IMG/VR virus record: IMGVR_UViG_3300021963_000478
Coordinates: 1-29,718 of that record
Length of the DNA stretch: 29,718 nucleotides
From: a virus
Strand: one strand, 5' to 3'
In this document: one piece after another, positions 23,583-29,718 of the stretch
Layout: each line of letters begins with the position of its first letter
How positions within the stretch are numbered: position 1 is the stretch's first letter
Notes under the pieces: generated by a model
Databases searched by the model: none
Seen by the model: only the letters and a program-made list of their open reading frames with translations
Told to the model about the DNA's origin: nothing
Program-made: the position numbers and the translations under genes

Positions 23583-23719
23583 TTACCTTGACCTCGTCGT
23601 AGTTTCTTTGATCCTTTTGGGAGGGAACGGGTTCCATTTCCCTGGTGGGTGTGCTTGTACTTTGCACGTGATTCAAAGGTCTTTTTGGATAGGTTTGTTT
23701 TTGATTTCTGTGGAGGCAT
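23579..23719 (-). CDS. Small basic 46-aa protein
   Basis: This short ATG frame begins MPPQKSKTNLSKKTFESRAK and ends 'RSLPKGSKKLRRGQGK'; about one third of residues are Lys or Arg. It starts inside the end of the HNH endonuclease gene (47-nt overlap) and ends with an ATGA junction to the 67-aa gene. It fills what would otherwise be a 90-nt hole in a gapless operon. No Shine-Dalgarno is visible. The composition suggests a nucleic acid-binding or ribosomal-protein-like peptide. No family is recognised. Confidence 0.65.
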   Translation of the reverse strand: MPPQKSKTNLSKKTFESRAKYKHTHQGNGTRSLPKGSKKLRRGQGK

Positions 23720-24137
23720 TCTGTAGATACATAACAGCTGCCATCAAGCCAGCCAGGTTGTCACCTAGTTGACCTATGGCTCGATTGCATTGATTACAAA
23801 GCCACCCACGATGTTTCAACGTGGAGTGATCATGATCAAAGCAAAGTTGAGATTTTGTGTCGCCACAAATAGGACACGGTGTTCCTACCTGTGGTGGTCT
23901 TGGGTTGCCCGCTAAGGACTTGGCTTGTGCAAGAGCTTGACTAGCTGCAGACTCACAAGATTTGCATTTAGATCGACGGTAATCTGAATCACCCTTTCTC
24001 CAAGGCGCAAACTCAAGTATGTCTTTTAGTTGACCACATTTAATGCACCGAGTAAAAGTCTGGTCCGACTTTTCCTTGGGCTTCGATTGGGCAGCGCAAC
24101 TTGTAAAACTCCCCAGCAGCTCTAGCTGAGTACTCAA
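23673..24137 (-). CDS. Endonuclease VII-type HNH nuclease without an ATG start
   Basis: This reading frame has 154 codons. An N-terminal zinc-knuckle pair (Cys31-x2-Cys34, Cys58-x2-Cys61) precedes the recombination endonuclease VII core: Cys88-x2-Cys91, 'CFDHDHSTLKHRGWLC' (99-114) and 'CNQCNRAIG' (114-122), with zinc Cys114/Cys117 and the His/Asn of the nuclease site. T4 endonuclease VII resolves Holliday junctions, but relatives are often free-standing homing endonucleases, and the position directly after DNA polymerase fits that. There is no ATG before residue 132. The candidate start is TTG at 24137, which overlaps the polymerase gene by 98 nt; CTG codons 7-8 are other options. The recognisable domain begins just where the polymerase stops. 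Confidence 0.8.
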   Translation of the reverse strand: MSTQLELLGSFTSCAAQSKPKEKSDQTFTRCIKCGQLKDILEFAPWRKGDSDYRRSKCKSCESAASQALAQAKSLAGNPRPPQVGTPCPICGDTKSQLCFDHDHSTLKHRGWLCNQCNRAIGQLGDNLAGLMAAVMYLQNASTEIKNKPIQKDL

Positions 24138-25314
24138 GTATGAACTTCATTGTGTCGGCCTCAGCCGGGGGGACTTCATAAAACAAGGCATCGTGAATAA
24201 ACGCTAACTGGTGTGAATCAAGCTTCTGTTCTTTGATCATGTCATCGATCATGACCATCCAGCGTTTGGCTACTACACCAGCACTGGATTGAAGAAGATA
24301 GTTCAGAGCCTTGTGAGGCCCGTCAACCGATATTCTTCGCCCATCAATCGAATTAACATACCCTGAAGCTGTTGCTTTTTTCTTGACTGCATTAACAAGA
24401 TCCTCAAGACCTTCAATTGCATCAAGATACGCTTGCCTAATTTCTTTTCCCTTTTTTCTTGCCTTATCGGCAGGAAGCTGAGGGTCATAGGAACGTCCGA
24501 TCTTTTCGTCCCCAGCCCCATAAAGGAAAGCATAGGTAACGGTTTTGACAAGCTTACGGCTAATTCCAATCTTGTTAGCGTTGACTTGGTGAATATCACC
24601 ATTAAGCAGGACCTCACCATACTTGCCGCTGTCATAACGAGCAAGGTAGTGCGCGAACATTCGCAGCTCGATGCCGCTAAAATCGGCGCCAGCCATGACC
24701 AGTCCTGGAGTAGGTCGGAAGAGTCGTTGAAATTGTTCTCCACTAGGAATCTGGGCTACGTTAGGATTTCGATGTGCGCATCTATGCGTGTTCGTAGATA
24801 CAGAACAATGATGATGAATCCGGCCATTCCGAAGAAGCTTTAACCAAGCATTAGTGCCTTCCGACAACATGCCAAGCTGCTTGTTCAGATCCAAGCACTG
24901 AAGAAATTCAAGCGCAATTGGAGTGCCAATCTCAGTAAGTACTACTTCATCAATGGTTGCCTTCCCCTTATCTGTGAATTGGGTTGGCTTCCACCCATAG
25001 AACTCCTTCATCACCCATGCGATGTGATCTCGACTGGTTGGGTTAAGATCCTTGAGGCGCGTAAAAGCACATCCATTGAAATATCCTTGGGTCTTGTTAG
25101 GACGACGAGGAGTAAACTCGCTTCCCGCAACGAAAGGATGTCGTTCTCTAAGAGATGCTGACAGCGATTCAAGTGTAGATCGAAGTTCCGATTCCAACTC
25201 ATGAGCGGATCGTTCGTCGAAGTACCATCCATGCAGCTCCTGTTCAGTAAGGATTTCAGCGACCCGATGTTCAAGTGTTATCCAATCAGGAATTTCTTTT
25301 GGAAATGATTCCAT
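24040..25314 (-). CDS. DNA polymerase, family A polymerase domain (split gene, C-terminal part)
   Basis: This ORF of 424 residues from ATG at 25314 holds the whole polymerase domain of a T7 gp5-like enzyme. Motif A is 'GADFSGIELRMFAHY' (Asp211), motif B 'RKLVKTVTYAFLYGAG' (Lys257, Tyr261) and motif C 'FIHDALFYEV' (Asp375). Motif C reads His-Asp-Ala where family A normally has His-Asp-Glu. The thumb insertion that binds thioredoxin in T7 (about 75 residues) is reduced to roughly half that (about residues 58-92), so thioredoxin dependence is doubtful. The C-terminus ends 'GPDFYSVH', matching the natural T7 end. The exonuclease domain is in a different frame upstream (-1 relation, 37-nt overlap). 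The frame stays open upstream to a TTG at 25380. Confidence 0.93.
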   Translation of the reverse strand: MESFPKEIPDWITLEHRVAEILTEQELHGWYFDERSAHELESELRSTLESLSASLRERHPFVAGSEFTPRRPNKTQGYFNGCAFTRLKDLNPTSRDHIAWVMKEFYGWKPTQFTDKGKATIDEVVLTEIGTPIALEFLQCLDLNKQLGMLSEGTNAWLKLLRNGRIHHHCSVSTNTHRCAHRNPNVAQIPSGEQFQRLFRPTPGLVMAGADFSGIELRMFAHYLARYDSGKYGEVLLNGDIHQVNANKIGISRKLVKTVTYAFLYGAGDEKIGRSYDPQLPADKARKKGKEIRQAYLDAIEGLEDLVNAVKKKATASGYVNSIDGRRISVDGPHKALNYLLQSSAGVVAKRWMVMIDDMIKEQKLDSHQLAFIHDALFYEVPPAEADTMKFILEYSARAAGEFYKLRCPIEAQGKVGPDFYSVH

Positions 25315-25790
25315 AGTTTGTGGGTTACCTGTAGGTCTTGGGCGCAATAGTCCTCCATGTCTTGGGACCAGTCTTTCCAATCCGTGGTCTTAGCGAAGCC
25401 ACCCTTGTATTCACCCAACCTGTATCCGTAGGATTCAAGAGAGTGACGACCAAAGAGTTGAAGCGGCATATGGGGCCACTTACGGGTTTGATCTATCTTG
25501 AGAATGTCAGGATGGTAAAGCCGAGAAAGAATAAGAGTGTCCAAAGACCTAGGTGGTTTGAACCATCCATAGAATTTTTGAATTACGGGGATGTCATAGT
25601 TGATAATGTTATGGCCAATGATCGTGTCAGCTTCCTCCAGCATCGTGATAGCACGAGCAATGGGTTGCTGATTACCTTGGTCATTGAAGACATAAGTCTC
25701 ACCGTTATCAAGGTCCTTGATAGCAACACAGTGAATAGTGGATACGTTGTTGTACAGGCCGTTGGTTTCGATGTCGAACAGGAGGTTCAT
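25278..25790 (-). CDS. DNA polymerase, 3'-5' exonuclease domain (split gene, N-terminal part)
   Basis: This protein has 170 residues corresponding to the T7 gp5 proofreading domain. The exonuclease motifs are intact: Asp6 and Glu8 ('LLFDIETNG'), Asp66 ('HNIINYDIPV'), and Tyr148 with Asp152 ('DYCAQDLQVTHKLW'). 'LTWEAL'-like helices are replaced by shorter ones. The frame closes soon after the last motif ('HFQKKFLIG'), while the adjacent -1 frame continues 'KEIPDWITLEHRVAEIL', which is where T7 has '..DIEHRAAWLL'. Two proteins, a programmed frameshift or a sequence error are all possible. The ATG overlaps the previous stop (ATGA). Confidence 0.92.
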   Translation of the reverse strand: MNLLFDIETNGLYNNVSTIHCVAIKDLDNGETYVFNDQGNQQPIARAITMLEEADTIIGHNIINYDIPVIQKFYGWFKPPRSLDTLILSRLYHPDILKIDQTRKWPHMPLQLFGRHSLESYGYRLGEYKGGFAKTTDWKDWSQDMEDYCAQDLQVTHKLWNHFQKKFLIG

Positions 25791-26029
25791 TCATTGATCC
25801 GATAACTTGGATCTTTAATCGTGGCCTCCATCGCCTTGACCACATCTCCCCGAAAGGGTTGAGCACGGGCAACCATCTCAGGTGTTGGAGGATTAGGCCT
25901 CACAGCAAAACATTTATCTGGATCAGCGCCAAGATAAATAACACCATGCTCGACTTTTCCAGTAGAGAATTGCAAAGCTCGTGCTTTTTCAGAAATCGGT
26001 TGATGCGTCGAACTCTGATTCAACTTCAT
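25787..26029 (-). CDS. Hypothetical 80-aa protein between primase and DNA polymerase
   Basis: This protein has 80 residues. Its ATG lies 41 nt inside the end of the primase/helicase gene and its stop overlaps the polymerase exonuclease start (ATGA). Sequence features are 'EKARALQFSTGKVEHGVIYL', then 'DPDKCFAVRPNPPTPEMVAR' and the end 'IKDPSYRINE'. It looks like a small beta-alpha protein; no family is recognised. Its position in the replisome operon suggests an accessory role, which is inference. Confidence 0.78.
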   Translation of the reverse strand: MKLNQSSTHQPISEKARALQFSTGKVEHGVIYLGADPDKCFAVRPNPPTPEMVARAQPFRGDVVKAMEATIKDPSYRINE

Positions 26030-27578
26030 GTTCAGTAAATCGTGATGTAGCTAGGTCGTAGGTAAGTTCACAAGCTGGGCCAACTTCACCCGTGTAGCGG
26101 TTCTTGAGAACCCTCACGGTGGTAGTGCTGTTGGTCTGTTGATCGCGCTCTAGGGCGACGACGGCGTCACTTAGTTGAGCTATGGAAGCCGATCCGCGCA
26201 GTTGCCCAAGGGTGACGCGAGCACCTTCCTCGTGGTTCTGGTCACTAGAGGTGCGCTTGAGGTGTGACACAAGGAACATCGAGATCCCTGTCCGCTCCAC
26301 AAGTGAGCGCAGACGTGTCATTGTTTGGTCAATGATTCGCCGCTCATCCCCATCGAGGCCACTCAGGAGGATCGATAGGTGGTCAAGGATGACGACCTTC
26401 ACATCCAACCCCTGAGCCATGTACTCGACACGGTTGTAGATCACATCGGGATCAAACGACCCGAACCCATCAAACAGGTAGAGGTTCCAGTCTCGTAGCG
26501 TCTTTTCGTAGGCAGCTGTAAGGTCCTCACGGGAATGCTCTCCAATATGGAAAGCTTTACCTTCAGCTGCAGACATCAGCCCAAGTGCTGTACGTCTGTT
26601 GCTCTCTTCAAGTGCGAGATAACCCACTCGTTCGCCGCTGGAAAGTAGATGAGTTGCAAGCTCGCGACAGAAGGAACTCTTGCCGATTCCACTTCCTGCA
26701 GTGACCGTGACAAGCTCTCCGTATCTAATACCGTGAAGCTTTTTTTGAAGACCCTTATACGGGTACTCATGAGCACAAGGTGGGTTAGGAGTAGTGATTA
26801 CCTCAAGGAGGTTCTTCGCTTCGACAATGCCATCTGGGCGGAATGGTTTTGCATTCCAGATCGCTTCTCGAATCTTTTGTGCCTCGCCAGCCTGAAGTGC
26901 ATCGGAAGCATCCTTCCAATCATCGAGGCGAGCGATCTTACATTTGCCAGGTGGGAGAATGCTTGCCGCATCCTTCGCTGCCTCACGGCCAGCATCGTCA
27001 TTGTCGAAGAACAAGACAATCTCTTCGTAGCCCTGGAGCCACTCAAGCTGTCTTTGAATCGAGCGCTTCGCTGACTTGGCACCATCTGGTATTGAAACCA
27101 TCGGCCACCCCGGCATAGCCTCTTGACACGAAAGAGCATCGAGTTCCCCTTCAGTGATGACAACTCGCTTCCCATGACTTGGGAAGAGATGCTGTCCAAA
27201 TAAGGTGTGGTCTGTGTTTTGTCCATCCCAAGAGAAAGTCTTTTCTTTGGTCTTTACCTTGGCTCCACAGCAGATCCCATCACGAGTGAAGTAATGGAAA
27301 TAGAGGCGGTCTGCATCTCGATGGACTCGATACTTTTTGCAAACCTCCTCACTGATACGTCGCTTAGGCAGTGGTTCAGGGGATCCCTTCAAAGTGAAGG
27401 TCATTCGTTTTTTTGACGATGGTGTGTAATCAGATCCGTCACCAGGCTCCCAATAGTCACAGCCAAAGCAATAGCCGTGACCATCGTCGTAGCGAGCCAG
27501 ATTGTTCCTGGATCCACAAGCGGGACAGGGCTCATGCCTTAGGAACTCGCTGACGGACTGCGTTTGCGATGCTTGCAT
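25989..27578 (-). CDS. DNA primase/helicase (T7 gp4-like)
   Basis: This bifunctional protein has 529 residues with the start used here. Zinc-binding Cys18, Cys21, Cys37 and Cys40 ('CPACG', 'CFGC') give template recognition. The TOPRIM fold has 'VVITEGELDAL' and 'LFFDNDDAGREAA'. The RecA-type helicase has Walker A 'GSGIGKSSF' (Lys300), Walker B 'VVILDHLSILL', then 'LVSHLKR' and 'LGQLRGSASIAQLSD'. It synthesises primers and unwinds DNA at the fork. The start is chosen because it puts the first zinc Cys at 18 (17 in T7). An ATG at 27617 with GAGG 6 nt upstream is a real alternative, adding 13 residues. It overlaps the upstream small gene. Confidence 0.95.
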   Translation of the reverse strand: MQASQTQSVSEFLRHEPCPACGSRNNLARYDDGHGYCFGCDYWEPGDGSDYTPSSKKRMTFTLKGSPEPLPKRRISEEVCKKYRVHRDADRLYFHYFTRDGICCGAKVKTKEKTFSWDGQNTDHTLFGQHLFPSHGKRVVITEGELDALSCQEAMPGWPMVSIPDGAKSAKRSIQRQLEWLQGYEEIVLFFDNDDAGREAAKDAASILPPGKCKIARLDDWKDASDALQAGEAQKIREAIWNAKPFRPDGIVEAKNLLEVITTPNPPCAHEYPYKGLQKKLHGIRYGELVTVTAGSGIGKSSFCRELATHLLSSGERVGYLALEESNRRTALGLMSAAEGKAFHIGEHSREDLTAAYEKTLRDWNLYLFDGFGSFDPDVIYNRVEYMAQGLDVKVVILDHLSILLSGLDGDERRIIDQTMTRLRSLVERTGISMFLVSHLKRTSSDQNHEEGARVTLGQLRGSASIAQLSDAVVALERDQQTNSTTTVRVLKNRYTGEVGPACELTYDLATSRFTEHEVESEFDASTDF

Positions 27579-27753
27579 AAACAGCTGCGGTGTCAACGAA
27601 ATAAGAGTGCCACTCATCGATAGCCTCAATAAAAGCTTCGACTACATCATCAGGAGATAGTACGCCCTCCTTTACTGATTCCTCTGCATCGGCCAGGGTT
27701 TCAGAGAAATACTCCGACAGGCGATCAAAGGCTGCTTGTTTGTCAAGTGTCAT
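27532..27753 (-). CDS. Small acidic helical protein (hypothetical)
   Basis: This protein has 73 residues, helical and acidic: 'AFDRLSEYFSETLADAEESV', then 'DDVVEAFIEAIDEWHSYFVD'. The ATG at 27753 overlaps the endonuclease stop (ATGA); another in-frame ATG lies 9 nt upstream. It resembles small proteins with an 'EWH.YF' motif that I recall upstream of primase in T7-like cyanophages, but I cannot name a function. It is encoded between endonuclease I and primase/helicase, where T7 carries the lysozyme gene 3.5. It shows no lysozyme motif. Confidence 0.8.
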   Translation of the reverse strand: MTLDKQAAFDRLSEYFSETLADAEESVKEGVLSPDDVVEAFIEAIDEWHSYFVDTAAVYASIANAVRQRVPKA

Positions 27754-28103
27754 GTCAACCATTCAACGGGAATCGAGTGAAATGCACACCAAGGGAAGCC
27801 GTGTTTCTCGGCCCACTTGGCGTAGGTGGTTTTAGATCCTTTGTAGATCTTGTTAAACGGGGATTGAAATACGAATCGCACGTCCAGTTCAGGATTGGCT
27901 TCCTTGACTGCTTTCATCTTGCGTCGGTCTTCCTCAGTGAGGTGACCTTTAGTCTCAAGATAAATACCATTAGGCAGCAAAAAGTCAGGCGTGTAATTAC
28001 ACCTGAGAACATATGCAACCTTGGCTGATTCGTATTCGTAGTCAACCCCCAGGTTGGTGAGAAGATCAGCGACCTTCTCCTCCAACCCAGAGCGGAAGGC
28101 CAT
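27750..28103 (-). CDS. Endonuclease I, Holliday junction resolvase (T7 gp3-like)
   Basis: This protein has 117 residues (T7 gp3 has 149), lacking part of the basic C-terminal tail. It shares 'FRSGLEEKVADLL', 'YTPDFLLPNGIYLETKG' and 'LYKGS'-like 'IYKGSKTTYAKW' with T7. The catalytic residues are present: Glu8, Asp40, Glu50 and Lys52 (Glu20, Asp55, Glu65 and Lys67 in T7). It cuts branched DNA and helps degrade host DNA. The ATG shares a base with the SSB stop (TAATG). Confidence 0.96.
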   Translation of the reverse strand: MAFRSGLEEKVADLLTNLGVDYEYESAKVAYVLRCNYTPDFLLPNGIYLETKGHLTEEDRRKMKAVKEANPELDVRFVFQSPFNKIYKGSKTTYAKWAEKHGFPWCAFHSIPVEWLT

Positions 28104-28672
28104 TAGAAATCGCTGTCGTCCTCAGCGGCAGGAGCCGGGGTGACATTCGGATCATCTGCTTTGAAACCTTTCGTGGTTCCAAACAGTGCAGCGACATCTT
28201 CAGCAGCCATATCACCAGAATCAACACCAGCACTGGTAGCCAGGCTGATGATCTGGATGCCTTTCAGTTTGAGAGTGGTGCCATAAGTGACACCATCCTT
28301 TAGGATGTAAGGCTTCTGGATGAATGCTAATTTCACAGTACTTCCGCTATAAACGGGAAGTGCTGTATTTTTTACAATCGTACCCTCACTGTCAACAATC
28401 GTTGGACAGTTATCCTCAGTCCATGAGAACTTAACTTTGTACTGGTTTTCAGCAACCTCTTCCCAAGGTTCGGGCTTGAGGGTTGCCCGCTTAGGATTCT
28501 TTAGTTTCGATTCAGCCCACTTAAGGACTTCAGTTCGATCATCTTCCAGTTTCTGGATGAGATCATCAGTAAAGATAGTGCCAAGAGAGTAGCCATACTT
28601 ACTCGGCTTCATCACAGCCTGATAACCTTCAAGGACAACAGGCTTCTCAGTGACGATAGTTTTGGGTGCCAT
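28103..28672 (-). CDS. Single-stranded DNA-binding protein (T7 gp2.5-like)
   Basis: This protein has 189 residues from ATG 28672, which overlaps the RNA polymerase stop (TAATG); an upstream TTG in frame is ignored. It has a beta-rich core ('YQAVMKPSKYGYSLGTIF', 'NQYKVKFSW', 'STVKLAFIQKPYIL', 'GTTLKLKGIQII'). The acidic C-terminal tail ends in Phe ('EDDSDF'), the hallmark through which T7 gp2.5 contacts polymerase and helicase. It coordinates leading and lagging strand synthesis. Position directly after the RNA polymerase gene fits T7-like cyanophages. Confidence 0.9.
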   Translation of the reverse strand: MAPKTIVTEKPVVLEGYQAVMKPSKYGYSLGTIFTDDLIQKLEDDRTEVLKWAESKLKNPKRATLKPEPWEEVAENQYKVKFSWTEDNCPTIVDSEGTIVKNTALPVYSGSTVKLAFIQKPYILKDGVTYGTTLKLKGIQIISLATSAGVDSGDMAAEDVAALFGTTKGFKADDPNVTPAPAAEDDSDF

Positions 28673-29718
28673 TAACAAAAGAAATAGGTGGAATCAAGGA
28701 CGGACTCAAGATCGAGATCACCAATGATGGGTGGTTCGGTCTCGGCGCCGATAGCTTTAGCAAAGTCCAAAAGGAAGTTACTGTCAGCAAATAGTTCGTA
28801 GTAAGTTTGTCTTACTACACGATTAAGTGTTCCCATGTCTGTCGCTCTGCAAAGAACGGAGTCATGGATGACGGTGAATGGGGCGTTGAACTTAAGGAAT
28901 GCAAGGTGAAGAAGACTTGCATCCAGGGAGTGGATGAGGTTGGGAGCAGTACTAGACCGGTGACCATTGACATCAGGACCTTCAAGACCTGTAGTCAGGT
29001 TGATTTGACAACGGCCAAGGATCTGCAGGTTGATTCGTTCAATAACACGCTTCCTACGGTTCTGTTTGACAACAAAACCTGAAGGTGTCTCCCACTGCAG
29101 GTGATCAGCACCACGCTTAAACGCAGCACCAACCTCCTGTTTGATCCAATCCATCACCTGCATTGGGCCAGGGACTACCTCATACATCGCTTCCCTTACT
29201 GCGTTGACAATCAAGGTCAACTCCTCAGGGGTAAACTCAGCACCTTTTTCTTTCAGCGCATCACGGATGTACTGACGATTAGAGTGCTTAGTTGCGTTAT
29301 ATGGAATGGTCATTACTGTTCGCTTTGTGACCTTTCGATCCAGTAGCGCAGCAAGACGAGCGGGAAGTTTTGGCTTAGCAGTTTCAGCCACCACCTTGTA
29401 AGCATCTTGAGGCTCTTCACCTGGCAAGACATTTACTAATTGAGCAGTGGAATGATCTCTCGCCAAGCCAGCCAGGATCTGTAGTCCACTACAGGTGGCG
29501 TCAATAGCCACAGGAAGGGATGTCCAGCTTCTTGAACAATCAATCACTGTTGCATAGTATTCCTCGCAGCTAGCTAAGAACTGCCAAGGCTCAGACGCCC
29601 CCTCCCATTCACATAAATTGCCAAGTGGATCAGTTGCCACACGAGAAATTAAATTCAAGTTGGCTTCGACCCAATCATGCCGCTCTTTCATAGTGGCTTT
29701 GTCAAGCCCGTATGTCGT
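28672..29718 (-). CDS. Single-subunit RNA polymerase (T7 gp1-like), 5' end outside window
   Basis: The last 348 codons are present and the frame is open to the right edge: the nine residues before the first Met ('TTYGLDKAT') already align with T7 'NYGVDKVPF'. The internal ATG at 29691 is therefore not the start. Catalytic residues are Asp73 ('AIDATCSGLQ'; T7 Asp537), Lys132 and Tyr140 ('TKRTVMTIPYNAT'; Lys631, Tyr639) and Asp286 ('FTVIHDSVL'; Asp812). The usual T7 C-terminus 'DFAFA' is replaced by 'STYFFC'. The enzyme would transcribe the downstream phage genes from its own promoters. Confidence 0.96.
   Translation of the reverse strand, partial: TTYGLDKATMKERHDWVEANLNLISRVATDPLGNLCEWEGASEPWQFLASCEEYYATVIDCSRSWTSLPVAIDATCSGLQILAGLARDHSTAQLVNVLPGEEPQDAYKVVAETAKPKLPARLAALLDRKVTKRTVMTIPYNATKHSNRQYIRDALKEKGAEFTPEELTLIVNAVREAMYEVVPGPMQVMDWIKQEVGAAFKRGADHLQWETPSGFVVKQNRRKRVIERINLQILGRCQINLTTGLEGPDVNGHRSSTAPNLIHSLDASLLHLAFLKFNAPFTVIHDSVLCRATDMGTLNRVVRQTYYELFADSNFLLDFAKAIGAETEPPIIGDLDLESVLDSTYFFC

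Noticed and set aside
25315-25380. Upstream TTG start for the polymerase-domain ORF
   Set aside because: The 22 added residues lie wholly within the exonuclease coding region in another frame and do not resemble any polymerase segment; similarity begins after the ATG at 25314.
26798-27226. 142-codon minus-strand frame inside the primase/helicase gene
   Set aside because: It is in a different frame from the intact primase/helicase and has no motif; it is a shadow frame.
28672-29691. ATG at 29691 as the RNA polymerase start
   Set aside because: The frame remains open to the window edge and the upstream codons already match the conserved T7 RNA polymerase sequence, so the gene begins outside the window.

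Overview
This window is about 30 kb of a T7-like podovirus (autographivirus-type). All 37 supported genes lie on the minus strand, so transcription runs from the right edge to the left edge. The order is that of T7: single-subunit RNA polymerase, ssDNA-binding protein, endonuclease I, primase/helicase, DNA polymerase, 5'-3' exonuclease, a gp7.3-like protein, portal, scaffold, capsid, tail tubes A and B, three internal core proteins and tail fibre. A class I ribonucleotide reductase pair, a MazG-like protein and an NblA-like protein sit between replication and morphogenesis. Together with a small 'YANIHAKR' protein I recall from cyanophages, this points to a marine picocyanobacterial podovirus. 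An NblA homologue would fit a phycobilisome-bearing Synechococcus host better than Prochlorococcus. This host call is inference.

Right part (about 19.7-29.7 kb), nucleotide metabolism and DNA replication: RNA polymerase (cut by the right edge), gp2.5-like SSB, gp3-like endonuclease, a small acidic protein, gp4-like primase/helicase, a small protein, a DNA polymerase split into exonuclease and polymerase ORFs, an endonuclease VII-type HNH protein lacking an ATG start, two small proteins, exonuclease, NblA-like protein, DUF3310-like protein, MazG-like protein, NrdA, NrdB and a 61-aa protein. Genes are packed with ATGA/TAATG junctions and several 30-100 nt overlaps. The logic is that of T7: make a phage polymerase, degrade host DNA, recycle and reduce nucleotides, copy the phage genome, and (if NblA acts) dismantle the host antenna.

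Middle part (about 13.4-19.7 kb), head: gp7.3-like protein, portal, a 70-aa ORF, scaffold, an RlpA-like cell-wall enzyme inserted between scaffold and capsid, two small proteins, a 282-nt non-coding leader rich in inverted repeats, major capsid protein, a Gly-rich 115-aa protein, a 56-aa protein and a clear intrinsic terminator in the T7 Tphi position.

Left part (about 0-14 kb), tail and ejection proteins: tail tubes A and B, gp14-, gp15- and gp16-like core proteins, tail fibre with an Ala-rich heptad shaft, and two fibre-associated proteins. The last of these runs off the left edge and carries a GC-rich module. In this phage the lytic transglycosylase domain sits on the gp15-position protein, not the gp16-position one.

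The most interesting points are the NblA-like ORF, the RlpA-like enzyme, the split DNA polymerase followed by a start-less HNH endonuclease, an NrdB lacking the radical tyrosine, and the structured capsid leader. I saw no tRNA, CRISPR array, insertion sequence or photosystem gene.
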